Translations under genes and position numbers: made by a program
Shown: positions 7,332-15,529 of the stretch, one piece after another
Position numbering within the stretch: position 1 is the first letter of the stretch
Layout: each line of letters opens with the position of its first letter
Notes under the pieces: generated by a model
Databases searched by the model: none
Seen by the model: the letters and a program-made list of their open reading frames with translations, nothing else
What the model was told of the DNA's origin: nothing
Assembly (NCBI GenBank): GCA_004555535.1
Contig: SFHU01000030.1
Location: 1 to 26,825, forward strand
DNA: 26,825 nt
From: Clostridiales bacterium
GTDB taxonomy: Bacteria > Bacillota > Clostridia > Christensenellales > Aristaeellaceae
Reading direction: 5' to 3'

Positions 7332-8843
7332 ATGGGTAAGGACATGTCCAGAAGGAGCTTTCTCAAGAGCACCGCGGTCGGCGCGGCGGGCGCTGTGGCC
7401 ATGGGCGCCATCAATCCGCTGTTTTCGACCGCCAAGGCTGAGGAGACGCAGGAGGATTCCCCGATGCTCAAACCGTTCGCAGGCGTGCACAACGTCCGCA
7501 AAATCAGCGACGACCTCGTCTATCTGGGTGCGAGCGACCGGCGAATCGCGCTGTTTGAAAACGTCTATCCGATTGCGCGCGGCGTTTCCTACAACGCCTA
7601 TCTGTTGCTGGACGAGAAGACCGTTCTCTTTGACACGGTGGACCGCTCCGTGAGCGGGCAGTTCTTTGAAAACCTCGCCTATGCGCTGAACGGACGTACG
7701 CTTGACTATCTCGTGATCAACCACATGGAGCCGGATCACTGCTCCGCCATCACCGAGGTCATGCGGCGCTATCCGAAGGTGAAGCTCCTCTACTCGAAGG
7801 CGGCGGCGCAGATCATCACGCAGTTCTTCGGCTTTGACCCGGCGGAGCACGGCTATGCCGTCGAGGAGGGCATGGAGCTGGCAACCGGCCGGCACAGGCT
7901 CGTCTTCATCATGGCGCCGATGGTCCACTGGCCGGAGGTCATGATGACCTACGACGCGACGGACAAGGTTCTTTTCTCCGCGGACGGCTTTGGCTCCTTC
8001 GGCGCGCTGGATGGCAACCTCTTCGCCGACGAGGTCAATTTCGACACGGAATGGCTGGCTGACGCGCGCCGCTACTACTGCAACATCGTGGGCAAATACG
8101 GCAAGCAGGTGCAGGATGTGCTGGCCAAGGCCGCGACGGTGGAGATTCAGACGATCTGTCCGCTGCACGGCCCGGTCTGGCGCGAGAACCTTGGCTATAT
8201 CCTCGATAAGTACGACAAGTGGAGCAGCTACACGCCCGAGGATCCCGAGAGCGTCATGGTCGTCTACGGCTCCGTCTACGGCGGCACGGAGAACGCGGCC
8301 TCGGTGCTGGCCGGCAAGCTCTCGATGGGCGGCGTGCGCAACGTGAAGGTCTATGACGTCTCCAAGACGCATGTCAGCGAGCTGATCGGCGAGGCCTTCC
8401 GCTGCGGGACGATCGTCTTCGCCTCGATCACCTACAACATGGGCATCTTCACGCCGATGAAGAACTTCATTCAGGATCTGGCGGCGCACAACCTGCAGGG
8501 CAGGCGCTACGCGCTGGTGGAGAACGGCAGCTGGTCGCCCGTCTCCGGCAGCCAGATGAAGGAACTGCTGGACAGCATGAGCGGCATGGAGCAGGTCGGC
8601 GGCACCGTGACCCTGCGCTCCACGACGGACGGGACATCCCTCGCCGCGCTCGATACGCTGGCGAATGATCTGATCGCCGCGATCAGCGGCGCGCCGGCGC
8701 CCGTCGCGCAGGAGACCGCCGCCGCGCCGGCGAAGTGGGTCTGCTCCGTCTGCGGCTATGTTTATGAGGGTGAGACGCTGCCGGAGGACTATACCTGCCC
8801 GCTGTGCGGCGTCGGCGCGGACAAGTTTGTGCGCCAGGAGTAA
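7332..8843 (+). CDS. Tat-exported flavodiiron protein fused to rubredoxin
   Basis: Flavodiiron proteins reduce O2 to water or NO to N2O; this one carries its own rubredoxin. The 503-residue protein opens with a twin-arginine signal: SRRSFLKS (residues 6-13), a hydrophobic stretch and an AKA-type cleavage site near residue 36. Residues about 45-300 are the beta-lactamase-like diiron domain with the expected ligands: HMEPDH (His131, Glu133, Asp135, His136), His199 in VHWPE, Asp218 in FSADGFG and His279 in CPLHGP. From about residue 307 a flavodoxin domain follows with the FMN loop GSVYGGTENA. An Ala/Pro linker leads to a C-terminal rubredoxin with Cys471, Cys474, Cys489 and Cys492. AGGAGGG stands eight bases before the ATG. 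The cytoplasmic relatives have no signal peptide, so predicted export is the odd feature. It appears monocistronic. Confidence 0.93.
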   Translation: MGKDMSRRSFLKSTAVGAAGAVAMGAINPLFSTAKAEETQEDSPMLKPFAGVHNVRKISDDLVYLGASDRRIALFENVYPIARGVSYNAYLLLDEKTVLFDTVDRSVSGQFFENLAYALNGRTLDYLVINHMEPDHCSAITEVMRRYPKVKLLYSKAAAQIITQFFGFDPAEHGYAVEEGMELATGRHRLVFIMAPMVHWPEVMMTYDATDKVLFSADGFGSFGALDGNLFADEVNFDTEWLADARRYYCNIVGKYGKQVQDVLAKAATVEIQTICPLHGPVWRENLGYILDKYDKWSSYTPEDPESVMVVYGSVYGGTENAASVLAGKLSMGGVRNVKVYDVSKTHVSELIGEAFRCGTIVFASITYNMGIFTPMKNFIQDLAAHNLQGRRYALVENGSWSPVSGSQMKELLDSMSGMEQVGGTVTLRSTTDGTSLAALDTLANDLIAAISGAPAPVAQETAAAPAKWVCSVCGYVYEGETLPEDYTCPLCGVGADKFVRQE

Positions 8844-8903
8844 GACGGGCGTGCAGGTGGCCAACCGCTTTGCCGCGGAGAGGACGGAAATTCCGCGCAG
8901 CCG

Positions 8904-8932
8904 TTGACGAAGCGGGAAAAAGATGATACAAT
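8904..8932 (+). promoter_or_regulatory. Promoter of the pyr operon
   Basis: TTGACG (8904-8909) and TACAAT (8927-8932) with a 17-base spacer. The transcript would start near 8940, directly before the PyrR attenuator leader. Confidence 0.75.
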
Positions 8933-8944
8933 GCTTTGGATCAA

Positions 8945-9087
8945 AGCCAGAGGGTACCCGGCACGGCCGGAGAGCCCTGGCTCGGCGCTTTTAAATCGAT
9001 CCCGTGAGGTCGGCAAGGCGGCATAACCACACACAGAGCCCAGGAGGCCTTTGTTTGCCCTGCCCCGACAACGGGACAGGGCTTTTT
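8945..9087 (+). promoter_or_regulatory. PyrR-dependent attenuator leader of the pyr operon
   Basis: The leader contains GATCCCGTGAGGTCGGCAAG (8998-9017), which fits the pyr-RNA binding element (a CC-x-GUGAGG-x-GG-x-AAGG type loop). An intrinsic terminator follows: GCCCTGCCCCG (9057-9067), loop ACAA, CGGGACAGGGC (9072-9082), one mismatch, then five T. An upstream CCCTGGCTC (near 8978) can pair with GAGCCCAGG (near 9036) as an alternative stem. By the known Bacillus mechanism, UMP-bound PyrR stabilises the anti-antiterminator and allows termination before pyrR. The exact folding is inferred by eye. Confidence 0.8.
9057..9087 (+). terminator. Attenuator terminator hairpin upstream of pyrR
   Basis: An 11-base stem with one mismatch, tetraloop ACAA and a T5 tract. 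It lies 26 bases before the pyrR start codon and is the regulated terminator of the pyr leader. Confidence 0.85.
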
Positions 9088-9112
9088 GCATGCGGAAAAA
9101 GGAGTGGGACGG

Positions 9113-9664
9113 ATGGCGGCGACCCTTGAATTCAAGGCGGATATCATGGACAAAAGCGCGATGGAACGCGCGCTGCGGCGCATCGCACACGAGATCATCG
9201 AGAACAACCGCGGCGTCGAAGGGCTGACGCTGGTGGGCATTCAGCGGCGGGGCGTCACGCTGGCGAAGATGCTGCAGGAGATGATCGAGCAGGTGGAGGG
9301 CGTGAAGCTCCCGCTGGGCGTGCTGGATATCACGTTCTATCGCGACGACCTGTCGATCCTCTCGGAGCACCCGGTCGTCAACGCGACAGACCTGCCCTTT
9401 CAGGTGCAGGACGCGAAGATCATCATGGTCGACGACGTGCTCTTCACGGGCAGGACGGCGCGCGCGGCGATGGACGCCATCTGCGATATGGGCCGGCCGT
9501 CGCTGATCCAGCTGGCTGTGATGGTCGACCGCGGACACCGCGAGCTGCCCATCCGGGCGGACTATGTGGGCAAGAACCTGCCCACGAGCAAGAGCGAGCT
9601 CGTCGGGGTGCATGTGCCGGAGTTTGACGGCGACATGAGCGTCGTGCTGTATGAGCGCAAGTGA
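9113..9664 (+). CDS. pyrR: Bifunctional PyrR: pyr operon attenuator / uracil phosphoribosyltransferase
   Basis: RNA-binding regulator of pyrimidine genes with weak uracil phosphoribosyltransferase activity. The product is 183 residues from ATG 9113, with GGAG eight bases upstream; an in-frame TTG at 9086 would lie in the terminator tail and is rejected. The type I PRTase PRPP loop is clear: IIMVDDVLFTGRTARAAMD. GIQRRGVTLA and the C-terminal DYVGKNLPTSKSE also match the family. It is the first gene of the operon and follows the RNA leader it is expected to control. Its stop overlaps the upstream part of the pyrB region; pyrB starts 27 bases later. Confidence 0.96.
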   Translation: MAATLEFKADIMDKSAMERALRRIAHEIIENNRGVEGLTLVGIQRRGVTLAKMLQEMIEQVEGVKLPLGVLDITFYRDDLSILSEHPVVNATDLPFQVQDAKIIMVDDVLFTGRTARAAMDAICDMGRPSLIQLAVMVDRGHRELPIRADYVGKNLPTSKSELVGVHVPEFDGDMSVVLYERK

Positions 9665-9690
9665 GCGCTGAACACGGAAAGGGGTACAAC

Positions 9691-10614
9691 GTGAATCTGA
9701 GACGCAAGGATCTGCTGGGCCTCGACGGCGTGAGCCGCGAGGAGATCACAGCCATACTCGATACCGCGCTGATGATGCGCCAGGTGGTGCGCTCGTCGAA
9801 CAAGAAGACCTCGCATCTGCAGGGCAAGTCGATCGTGACGCTCTTCTATGAGAACTCGACGCGCACGCGCATGTCCTTCGAGCTGGCGAGCAAATACATG
9901 TCCGCCGCAGCGGCGAACATCTCCGCAAGCGCCTCGAGCGTCGCCAAGGGCGAGACGCTCATCGACACCGGCGTGACGCTCGACCAGATGGGCACGGACG
10001 TGATCATCATCCGCCACCCGATGTCCGGCGCGCCGTCGTTGCTGGCCCGCCACGTGAAGGCGAGCGTCATCAACGCGGGCGACGGCATGAATGAGCACCC
10101 GACGCAGGCGCTGCTGGATATGCTGACGATGCGCGAGCACCTGGGGAGCCTTGAGGGCATCAAGGTCGCGATCTGCGGCGACGTCATGCATTCCCGCGTC
10201 GCGCGCAGCAACATCTACGGCCTGACGGCCATGGGCGCGAGCGTCGTGCTCTGCGCGCCGCCGACGCTGATCCCCGTGCAGATCGAGCGGCTCGGCTGCA
10301 CCGTCGCGCCGACGATCGAGGACGCCTGCGAGGGCGCGGACGTCGTGATGGGCCTGCGCATCCAGCGCGAGCGCCAGCAGAAGGGCCTGTTCCCGTCCGT
10401 CGCGGAATACTGCGACAACTGGGAGATCACGCCCGAGCGCGTCGCGCTGGCGAAAAAGCACGCGCTCGTCATGCATCCCGGCCCGATGAACCGCGGCGTC
10501 GAGATCGCCTCGAGCGCGGCGGACGGGCCGCAGTCGGTCATCACCCAGCAGGTGGAAAGCGGCGTCGCCGTGCGCATGGCGCTGCTCTACATGCTGACCC
10601 GGAGGGAGGGCTAA
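9691..10614 (+). CDS. pyrB: Aspartate carbamoyltransferase catalytic subunit
   Basis: Catalyses carbamoyl phosphate plus aspartate to N-carbamoylaspartate, the committed step of pyrimidine synthesis. The 307-residue protein has the carbamoyl phosphate motif STRTRMSFE, the aspartate-site region HPTQALLDMLT, and the C-terminal MHPGPMNRGVEI. The GTG at 9691 is chosen: GAAAGGGG lies just upstream and the protein then begins MNLRRKDLLGLDGVS, as expected for the family. No pyrI regulatory subunit is adjacent, consistent with the unregulated Firmicutes-type enzyme. pyrC follows four bases after the stop. Confidence 0.96.
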   Translation: MNLRRKDLLGLDGVSREEITAILDTALMMRQVVRSSNKKTSHLQGKSIVTLFYENSTRTRMSFELASKYMSAAAANISASASSVAKGETLIDTGVTLDQMGTDVIIIRHPMSGAPSLLARHVKASVINAGDGMNEHPTQALLDMLTMREHLGSLEGIKVAICGDVMHSRVARSNIYGLTAMGASVVLCAPPTLIPVQIERLGCTVAPTIEDACEGADVVMGLRIQRERQQKGLFPSVAEYCDNWEITPERVALAKKHALVMHPGPMNRGVEIASSAADGPQSVITQQVESGVAVRMALLYMLTRREG

Positions 10615-10618
10615 GCAG

Positions 10619-11908
10619 ATGAGTGAGAGCATTCTGATTCGCGGTGGGCGGCTGATCGACCCCGCCAACGGCATCGACGGGCAGCTTGACCTGCTGCTGG
10701 AGGACGCGCGCGTCGCTGCCATCGGCGAGGGGCTTGACGCGCAGGGCGCAAGGGTCATCGACGCGGCGGGCCGCGTCGTTGCGCCCGGCTTCATCGACAT
10801 GCACTGCCACCTGCGCGACCCCGGCCTTGAATATAAGGAAGACATCGTCTCCGGCACCCGCGCGGCGGCGCGCGGCGGCTTCACGGGCGTCTGCTGCATG
10901 CCCAACACGAAGCCCGTCAACGACAGCGCCGCCGTCACGCGCTACATCATCGAGAAGGCCGAGACGAAGGGCAGCGGCGTGCACGTCTACCCGGTCGGCG
11001 CGATCTCGAAGGGGCTGGAGGGCGTCGAGATGGCGGAGATCGGGCGGATGAAGGCCGCGGGCATCGTCGCCATCTCCGACGACGGCAGGCCGGTCGTCAA
11101 TTCGAACCTGCTGCGCCTGGCGATGCAGTACGCCGATCATTTCGGCGTGTTCATCATGAGCCACAGCGAGGACAAGAACCTCGTCGGCGACGGCGTCATG
11201 AACGAGGGATACATGAGCACGAAGCTCGGTCTGCCGGGCATCACCCGCGCGGCGGAGGAGGTCATGATCGCGCGCGACATCCTCGTCGCGGAGGCTGAGG
11301 GCAAGCGAATTCACCTCTGCCACGTCTCCACGCGAGGCGGCGTGCAGCTGGTGCGCGAGGCGAAGGCGCGCGGCGTCCGCGTGACGGCGGAGACGACGCC
11401 GCATTACATCGGCGCGACGGAGGACTGGGTCGCGGGCTACGACAGCAACTGCCGCGTCAACCCGCCGCTGCGCGAGGAGGCGGACAGGCTCGCCTGCATC
11501 GCCGGCCTCGTCGATGGCACGCTCGACGCGATTGCGACCGACCACGCGCCGCACCACGAGGACGAGAAGCGCGTCGAATTCCACCTCGCGGCCAGCGGCA
11601 TCAGCGGGTTTGAGACGGCCTTCAGCATTTGCCACACGGAGCTGGTCAAGAAGGGCTACATGACGCTCCCGCGGCTCATCGCGCTGATGAGCGCGCAGCC
11701 GGCCCGGCTGCTGGGCGTGCCGGGCGGCAGCCTCGCTGTGGGCGCGCCGGCGGACGCCGTCATCCTTGACCCGGAGCGCGAAATCACCGTCGACGCCTCA
11801 AAGTTCAAATCCAGGGGACACAACACGCCGTTTGACGGCAGAACCTACACCGGAGCGGTCTGCGCCACGATCGTGGGCGGCCGCGTGATCGATCAGGAGG
11901 ATTGCTGA
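10619..11908 (+). CDS. pyrC: Dihydroorotase
   Basis: Zinc amidohydrolase that cyclises N-carbamoylaspartate to dihydroorotate. The 429-residue length is that of the class I Firmicutes dihydroorotase. The metal-binding HCHLRDPG motif is near residue 62, a second histidine motif lies in HLCHVST, and ATDHAPHH carries the catalytic aspartate. The C-terminal FKSRGHNTPFDG is also a family mark. GGAGGGAGGG from the end of pyrB serves as the ribosome binding site. pyrF starts after a one-base gap. Confidence 0.96.
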   Translation: MSESILIRGGRLIDPANGIDGQLDLLLEDARVAAIGEGLDAQGARVIDAAGRVVAPGFIDMHCHLRDPGLEYKEDIVSGTRAAARGGFTGVCCMPNTKPVNDSAAVTRYIIEKAETKGSGVHVYPVGAISKGLEGVEMAEIGRMKAAGIVAISDDGRPVVNSNLLRLAMQYADHFGVFIMSHSEDKNLVGDGVMNEGYMSTKLGLPGITRAAEEVMIARDILVAEAEGKRIHLCHVSTRGGVQLVREAKARGVRVTAETTPHYIGATEDWVAGYDSNCRVNPPLREEADRLACIAGLVDGTLDAIATDHAPHHEDEKRVEFHLAASGISGFETAFSICHTELVKKGYMTLPRLIALMSAQPARLLGVPGGSLAVGAPADAVILDPEREITVDASKFKSRGHNTPFDGRTYTGAVCATIVGGRVIDQEDC

Positions 11909-11909
11909 G

Positions 11910-12848
11910 ATGAACAAGATGGAACAGTTGGCCGCGCGCATCCGTGCGCTCAAAAACCCGACGGTCGCGGGCCTTGACACGCGAATCGAATACCTGCCCG
12001 AGAGCTTTGTGCGGGAGATCCTGCCCGAGGGCATCCGCTCCTTTGAGGACGCCGCCGAGGCCGTCTATCAGTACAATGTCCGCCTCGTCGACGCGCTCTG
12101 CGACATCGTTCCGGCGGTCAAGGTGCAGGTCGCGTACTACGAGATGTACGGCCCGGCGGGCATGAAGGCGTTTGAGAAGACGCTCGCCTACGCCGCCTCG
12201 AAGGGCTTGCTGGTGATGGCCGACGTCAAGCGCAACGACATCGGCGCGACGGCGGCCTGCTACGCCAACGCCTACATCGGCGAGACCGCGATGCCCGAGG
12301 GCAGCCGGCGCGCCTTCGCCGCGGACTTCGCGACGATCAACCCGTACCTGGGCGTGGATGGCGTGAAGCCCTTTACCGACGCCTGCAAGGAGAAGGATAC
12401 CGGCATCTTCGTGCTCGTCAAGACGAGCAATCCCTCCTCCGGCCAGCTCCAGGATATGAAGTTCGAGGACGGCCGCACGCTCTACGAGGCCGTGGCGGAT
12501 CTCGTCGAGCAGTGGGGCGAGGAGACGCGCGGCGAGAGCGGCTATTCCGCCGTCGGCGCGGTTGTCGGCGCGACCTATCCGCAGCAGGGGACGGCCCTTC
12601 GCGCGCGGATGCCGCATGCCTTCTTCCTCGTGCCGGGCTATGGCGCGCAGGGCGCGACCGGCGCGGACATCGCGGGCTGCTTCGACGAAAATGGCAGCGG
12701 CGCGATCGTCAACGCCTCCCGCTCGATCCTCTGCGCCTGGAAGAAGCGCGAGGGCATGGCCTTTGACGACGCCGCGCGCGAGGAGGCCATCCGCATGCGC
12801 GAGGATCTTTGCGCCTGCCTCAAGGCGGCGGGGAAGGAAATCAAATGA
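11910..12848 (+). CDS. pyrF: Orotidine 5'-phosphate decarboxylase (type 2)
   Basis: Decarboxylates OMP to UMP, the last step of the pathway. At 312 residues it belongs to the longer type 2 (mycobacterial-type) family rather than the roughly 240-residue type 1 enzymes. The active-site motif is VMADVKRNDIGATA, and TINPYLGVDG and LVKTSNPSSGQLQD are typical of the long form. AGGAGG at 11895-11900 precedes the ATG. Its stop overlaps the pyrK start in ATGA, so translation is coupled. Identification is firm. Confidence 0.95.
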   Translation: MNKMEQLAARIRALKNPTVAGLDTRIEYLPESFVREILPEGIRSFEDAAEAVYQYNVRLVDALCDIVPAVKVQVAYYEMYGPAGMKAFEKTLAYAASKGLLVMADVKRNDIGATAACYANAYIGETAMPEGSRRAFAADFATINPYLGVDGVKPFTDACKEKDTGIFVLVKTSNPSSGQLQDMKFEDGRTLYEAVADLVEQWGEETRGESGYSAVGAVVGATYPQQGTALRARMPHAFFLVPGYGAQGATGADIAGCFDENGSGAIVNASRSILCAWKKREGMAFDDAAREEAIRMREDLCACLKAAGKEIK

Positions 12849-13618
12849 TGCAGGAACTCGATGCGCTCGTCCTTGCTTGTGAGCCGCTGGCGCAGAGCCT
12901 TGTGCGCCTCATCCTGCGCGCGCCGCAGATCGCCGCGCAGGCCCGGCCCGGCCAGTTCATCCAGATGCTCGTGCCGGACAGCGCGCATGTGCTCCGCCGC
13001 CCGATCAGCCTGATGGCCTTTGACCCGGCGGCGGGGACGCTGACTCTCGCCATCCAGCCCAAGGGAGCGGGCACGCAGATGCTCTGCGCGCTTCGCCCGG
13101 GCGACACCGTGCGCGTGCTCGGCCCGCTGGGCAACGGCTTTGACGGCATGGGCGCCGCGCGGATCGACTTTGTCGGCGGCGGTGTCGGCGTCGCGCCGGT
13201 CTGCTGCGCGATGGACAGCTTCGCGACGCCGGAGTCCCGCGCGTTCTTCGGCTTCCGCGGCGCGGCGTATGCCTACGGCATGACGCAGGCGCCCTGCCCC
13301 GTGACGGCGGTCAGCGACGACGGCACGCTCGGCGAGCGCGCGCTCGTCACCAAGCCGCTCAAGGCCGCGATTGAGGCGCGCAGGCCCGAGCTGATCATGG
13401 CCTGCGGCCCGATGCCGATGCTGCTGGCCGTGCAGGAGATCGCGCTGGAGCAGGGCATTCCCTGCCAGCTCTCGCTGGAGGAGCGCATGGGCTGCGGCAT
13501 CGGCGCGTGCCTGGGGTGCAACGTGAAGGTCAACCTGCCGCAGGGTGGCTGGCAATACAGGCGGGTCTGCAAGGACGGCCCTGTGTTTGACGCGAAGGAG
13601 GTGGCGCTGCGTGGCTGA
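12845..13618 (+). CDS. pyrK: Dihydroorotate dehydrogenase B electron-transfer subunit
   Basis: Iron-sulfur flavoprotein that passes electrons from PyrD to NAD+. The 257-residue protein has a ferredoxin-reductase-like FAD domain with the FAD-binding RPISLMAF near residue 50. A NAD-binding domain begins VGGGVGVAP. The C-terminal [2Fe-2S] ligands are in ERMGCGIGACLGCNVKV plus a final Cys in YRRVCKDGPVF. It starts in the ATGA overlap with pyrF (ATG 12845; ATG 12848 is equally possible). The pyrD GTG lies inside its last codons, consistent with a PyrDK complex. Confidence 0.95.
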   Translation: MMQELDALVLACEPLAQSLVRLILRAPQIAAQARPGQFIQMLVPDSAHVLRRPISLMAFDPAAGTLTLAIQPKGAGTQMLCALRPGDTVRVLGPLGNGFDGMGAARIDFVGGGVGVAPVCCAMDSFATPESRAFFGFRGAAYAYGMTQAPCPVTAVSDDGTLGERALVTKPLKAAIEARRPELIMACGPMPMLLAVQEIALEQGIPCQLSLEERMGCGIGACLGCNVKVNLPQGGWQYRRVCKDGPVFDAKEVALRG

Positions 13619-14522
13619 TCTGTCCCTGGATCTGTGCGGCGTGAAGCTCAAGAACCCCGTCATCGCCGCGAGCGGCACGTTCGGCTTCGGCCGCGAGTTT
13701 GACGAGCTCTACGATATCTCCGCGCTGGGCGGCATCTCCGTCAAGGGGCTGAGCCTGAGGCCGCGCACGGGCAACCCGCCCTCGCGCATCGCCGAGACGC
13801 CCAGCGGCATGCTCAACAGCGTGGGCCTGCAAAACCCCGGCGTGCAGAGCTTCATCGAGCACGACCTGCCCTGGCTGCTCGGAAAGGACATCGCCGTCAT
13901 CGCGAACATCACCGGCACGAGCGTCGAGGAATACGTGGGCATGGCGGAGGTGCTCGCGCCGACGGGCGTGCATCTGCTGGAGATGAACATCTCCTGCCCG
14001 AACGTCCACGAGGGCGGCGTCGCCTTCGGCGTGAAGCCGGAGAGCGTTTACGCGATCACGAAGGCCGTCAAGGCCGCGGCGAAGCAGCCGCTGATCGTCA
14101 AGCTGACGCCCAACGTCGCGGACATCACGGAAAACGCGCTCGCCGCGCAGGAGGCGGGCGCGGACGCCATCTCCATGATCAACACGCTGACGGGCATCGC
14201 GGTCGACGTGCAGAAGCGACGCATGATCCTGGCGAACAACACGGGCGGCCTCTCCGGCCCCGCCGTGCGCCCGGTCGCGCTGCGCATGGTCTGGCAGAGC
14301 GCGGCGAAGGTCTCCATCCCGATCATCGGCATGGGCGGCATCGAGACCGGCGAGGACGCCGCCGCCTTCATGCTCTGCGGCGCGAAGGCCGTCATGGTCG
14401 GCACGGCGAACTTCACCGATCCCTTCGCCTGCCCGCGGATCATCCGCGAGTTTGACGCCTACTGCGAGGCGCAGGGCGTCACAAAAGCGCAGGACATCGT
14501 CGGAACGCTGCAGGCGAACTGA
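13611..14522 (+). CDS. pyrD: Dihydroorotate dehydrogenase B catalytic subunit (type 1B)
   Basis: FMN enzyme oxidising dihydroorotate to orotate in complex with PyrK. The 303-residue protein has PVIAASGTFGFG near the start, the catalytic-cysteine motif NISCPNV, KLTPNVADI and the FMN-phosphate region GMGGIETGEDA. The start is GTG 13611, with AAGGAGGT at 13595-13602. It overlaps pyrK by eight bases. It ends the pyr gene block; pyrE and carAB are absent from this window and must lie elsewhere. The transcript likely ends at the hairpin before 14645. Confidence 0.96.
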   Translation: MADLSLDLCGVKLKNPVIAASGTFGFGREFDELYDISALGGISVKGLSLRPRTGNPPSRIAETPSGMLNSVGLQNPGVQSFIEHDLPWLLGKDIAVIANITGTSVEEYVGMAEVLAPTGVHLLEMNISCPNVHEGGVAFGVKPESVYAITKAVKAAAKQPLIVKLTPNVADITENALAAQEAGADAISMINTLTGIAVDVQKRRMILANNTGGLSGPAVRPVALRMVWQSAAKVSIPIIGMGGIETGEDAAAFMLCGAKAVMVGTANFTDPFACPRIIREFDAYCEAQGVTKAQDIVGTLQAN

Positions 14523-14545
14523 CGGAACAACGAAAGAGCTCACCC

Positions 14546-14645
14546 GGTTCCTTTGGAACCACCCTCCCCGGGAAACATCCAGGGCTGCTCAACCGCCCGC
14601 CCACAGGGCGCGCGCGGCTGCGGTCCGAAGGGGAGGGCCTTTTTT
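14546..14645 (+). terminator. Hairpin and U-tract ending the pyr operon
   Basis: A small perfect hairpin GGTTCC-TTT-GGAACC (14546-14560) is followed by CCCTCCCC (14562-14569), which pairs perfectly with GGGGAGGG (14630-14637), then CC and T6. The 60-base loop is GC-rich and structured. The long loop is unlike a simple terminator, but position and T-tract fit. Confidence 0.6.
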
Positions 14646-15051
14646 ATCAAAGCCGAATTGCGGCGCAGAGAAGCCTTCCACGATGGGGAAAGGACCGGGG
14701 AATCTCGAAAAGCGGCCGCCCGGAAGGACTGACGGATGAGGCTTCCGCACTGGCCGCCGCCCTCCGAAGAACACAAATTGTAAACAAAATTTAGATAAAT
14801 CCGGCATGATGTAAAATCTGTTCGAAGGAAATCACGCCCGGAGCGAAGGCGTACGCAGAGGGAAGAAAATTTAAATAACCTGCAATATGATTGAAAAAGG
14901 GAAGTAAAATGCACGGCTTATGTGGGAAAAAATGTATGTATATCAAGGAAAAATGAAGAATGAGAAATGCCCGTCAGCAATGGATCAAACGCCCGGACGG
15001 AGGGATTCGGAGAACTCTTGAAATTATTGCGAAAAAATGAAGAAATGCGTC
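14646..15051 (+). other. AT-rich gene-poor stretch upstream of the peptide cluster
   Basis: About 400 bases without a convincing gene. From about 14770 the base composition changes sharply to AT-rich, with runs such as ACAAATTGTAAACAAAATTT. Two tiny open frames are visible on the plus strand: ATG at 14909 (15 codons, MHGLCGKKCMYIKEK) preceded by AAAGGGAAG, whose stop overlaps in ATGA the ATG of a 22-codon frame beginning MKNEKCPSAMD. Neither is recognised and either may be chance. The minus-strand frame across 14540-14914 runs through the pyr terminator and looks spurious. Confidence 0.4.
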
Positions 15052-15079
15052 TGGACAAAGGGATAAGGCATGGTATAAT
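15052..15079 (+). promoter_or_regulatory. Promoter of the PqqD/radical SAM peptide cluster
   Basis: TGGACA (15052-15057) and a perfect TATAAT (15074-15079) with a 16-base spacer. The leader to the first start codon is about 90 bases. Confidence 0.7.
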
Positions 15080-15178
15080 GTAGCTAAGCATGGTCAGGGA
15101 AGATGATTTTTCAGATATTCCTTGCTATATGGAAACGGGGCGTACGGTTCACGCCCCGGCGCATGAGGAGGAGGAACC

Positions 15179-15502
15179 GTGGAAGAAGCGATTCAATCTT
15201 CCGGCATGCAGGGCGAAGCCCAATACCGCGCCAACCCCGGGTTCGTCACCCGTGAGGTCGTCGGCGAGGTCATCGCTGTTCCCGTCGGGGAACAGACGAA
15301 GCGCCTCAACGGCATGGTCACCTTCAGCGAGACGGGCGCTTTTCTCTGGAAGCTCCTCGCCGAGGGGCCGCATACAAAAGCCCGGCTGACCGCGCTGCTG
15401 GCACAGGCCTGCGGAAAACAGGAGGCCGAGATTGCCGAAGATGTTGATGCGTTTTTGCAGAAGGCGGAGGCCAGCGGATTGATTCTCCGTGTTGATGCTT
15501 GA
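15179..15502 (+). CDS. PqqD-family peptide chaperone (RiPP recognition element)
   Basis: PqqD proteins bind the leader of a ribosomally made peptide and deliver it to a radical SAM enzyme. This 107-residue protein has a PqqD fold pattern: FVTREVVGEVIAVPVG as the first beta strands, LNGMVTFSETGAFLWKLL (43-60) as the conserved N-x4-(L/N)-ETG-x-FLW segment, and a winged-helix remainder ending DVDAFLQKAEASGLI. The first 20 residues are a variable extension. The start is GTG 15179 with AGGAGGAGG immediately upstream. It is the first gene of a four-gene cluster with a precursor-like protein, an HPr-kinase-like protein and a radical SAM/SPASM enzyme. The precursor starts 27 bases after its stop. Confidence 0.9.
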   Translation: MEEAIQSSGMQGEAQYRANPGFVTREVVGEVIAVPVGEQTKRLNGMVTFSETGAFLWKLLAEGPHTKARLTALLAQACGKQEAEIAEDVDAFLQKAEASGLILRVDA

Positions 15503-15529
15503 AATGATCCTAAAGGAGGATGTAGGATT

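Noticed and set aside
7308..8864. 518-codon minus-strand frame opposite the flavodiiron gene
   Set aside because: Shadow of a gene whose diiron, FMN and rubredoxin motifs are intact on the plus strand.
14540..14914. 124-codon minus-strand frame after pyrD
   Set aside because: It runs through the pyr terminator, has no ribosome binding site and no recognisable domain.
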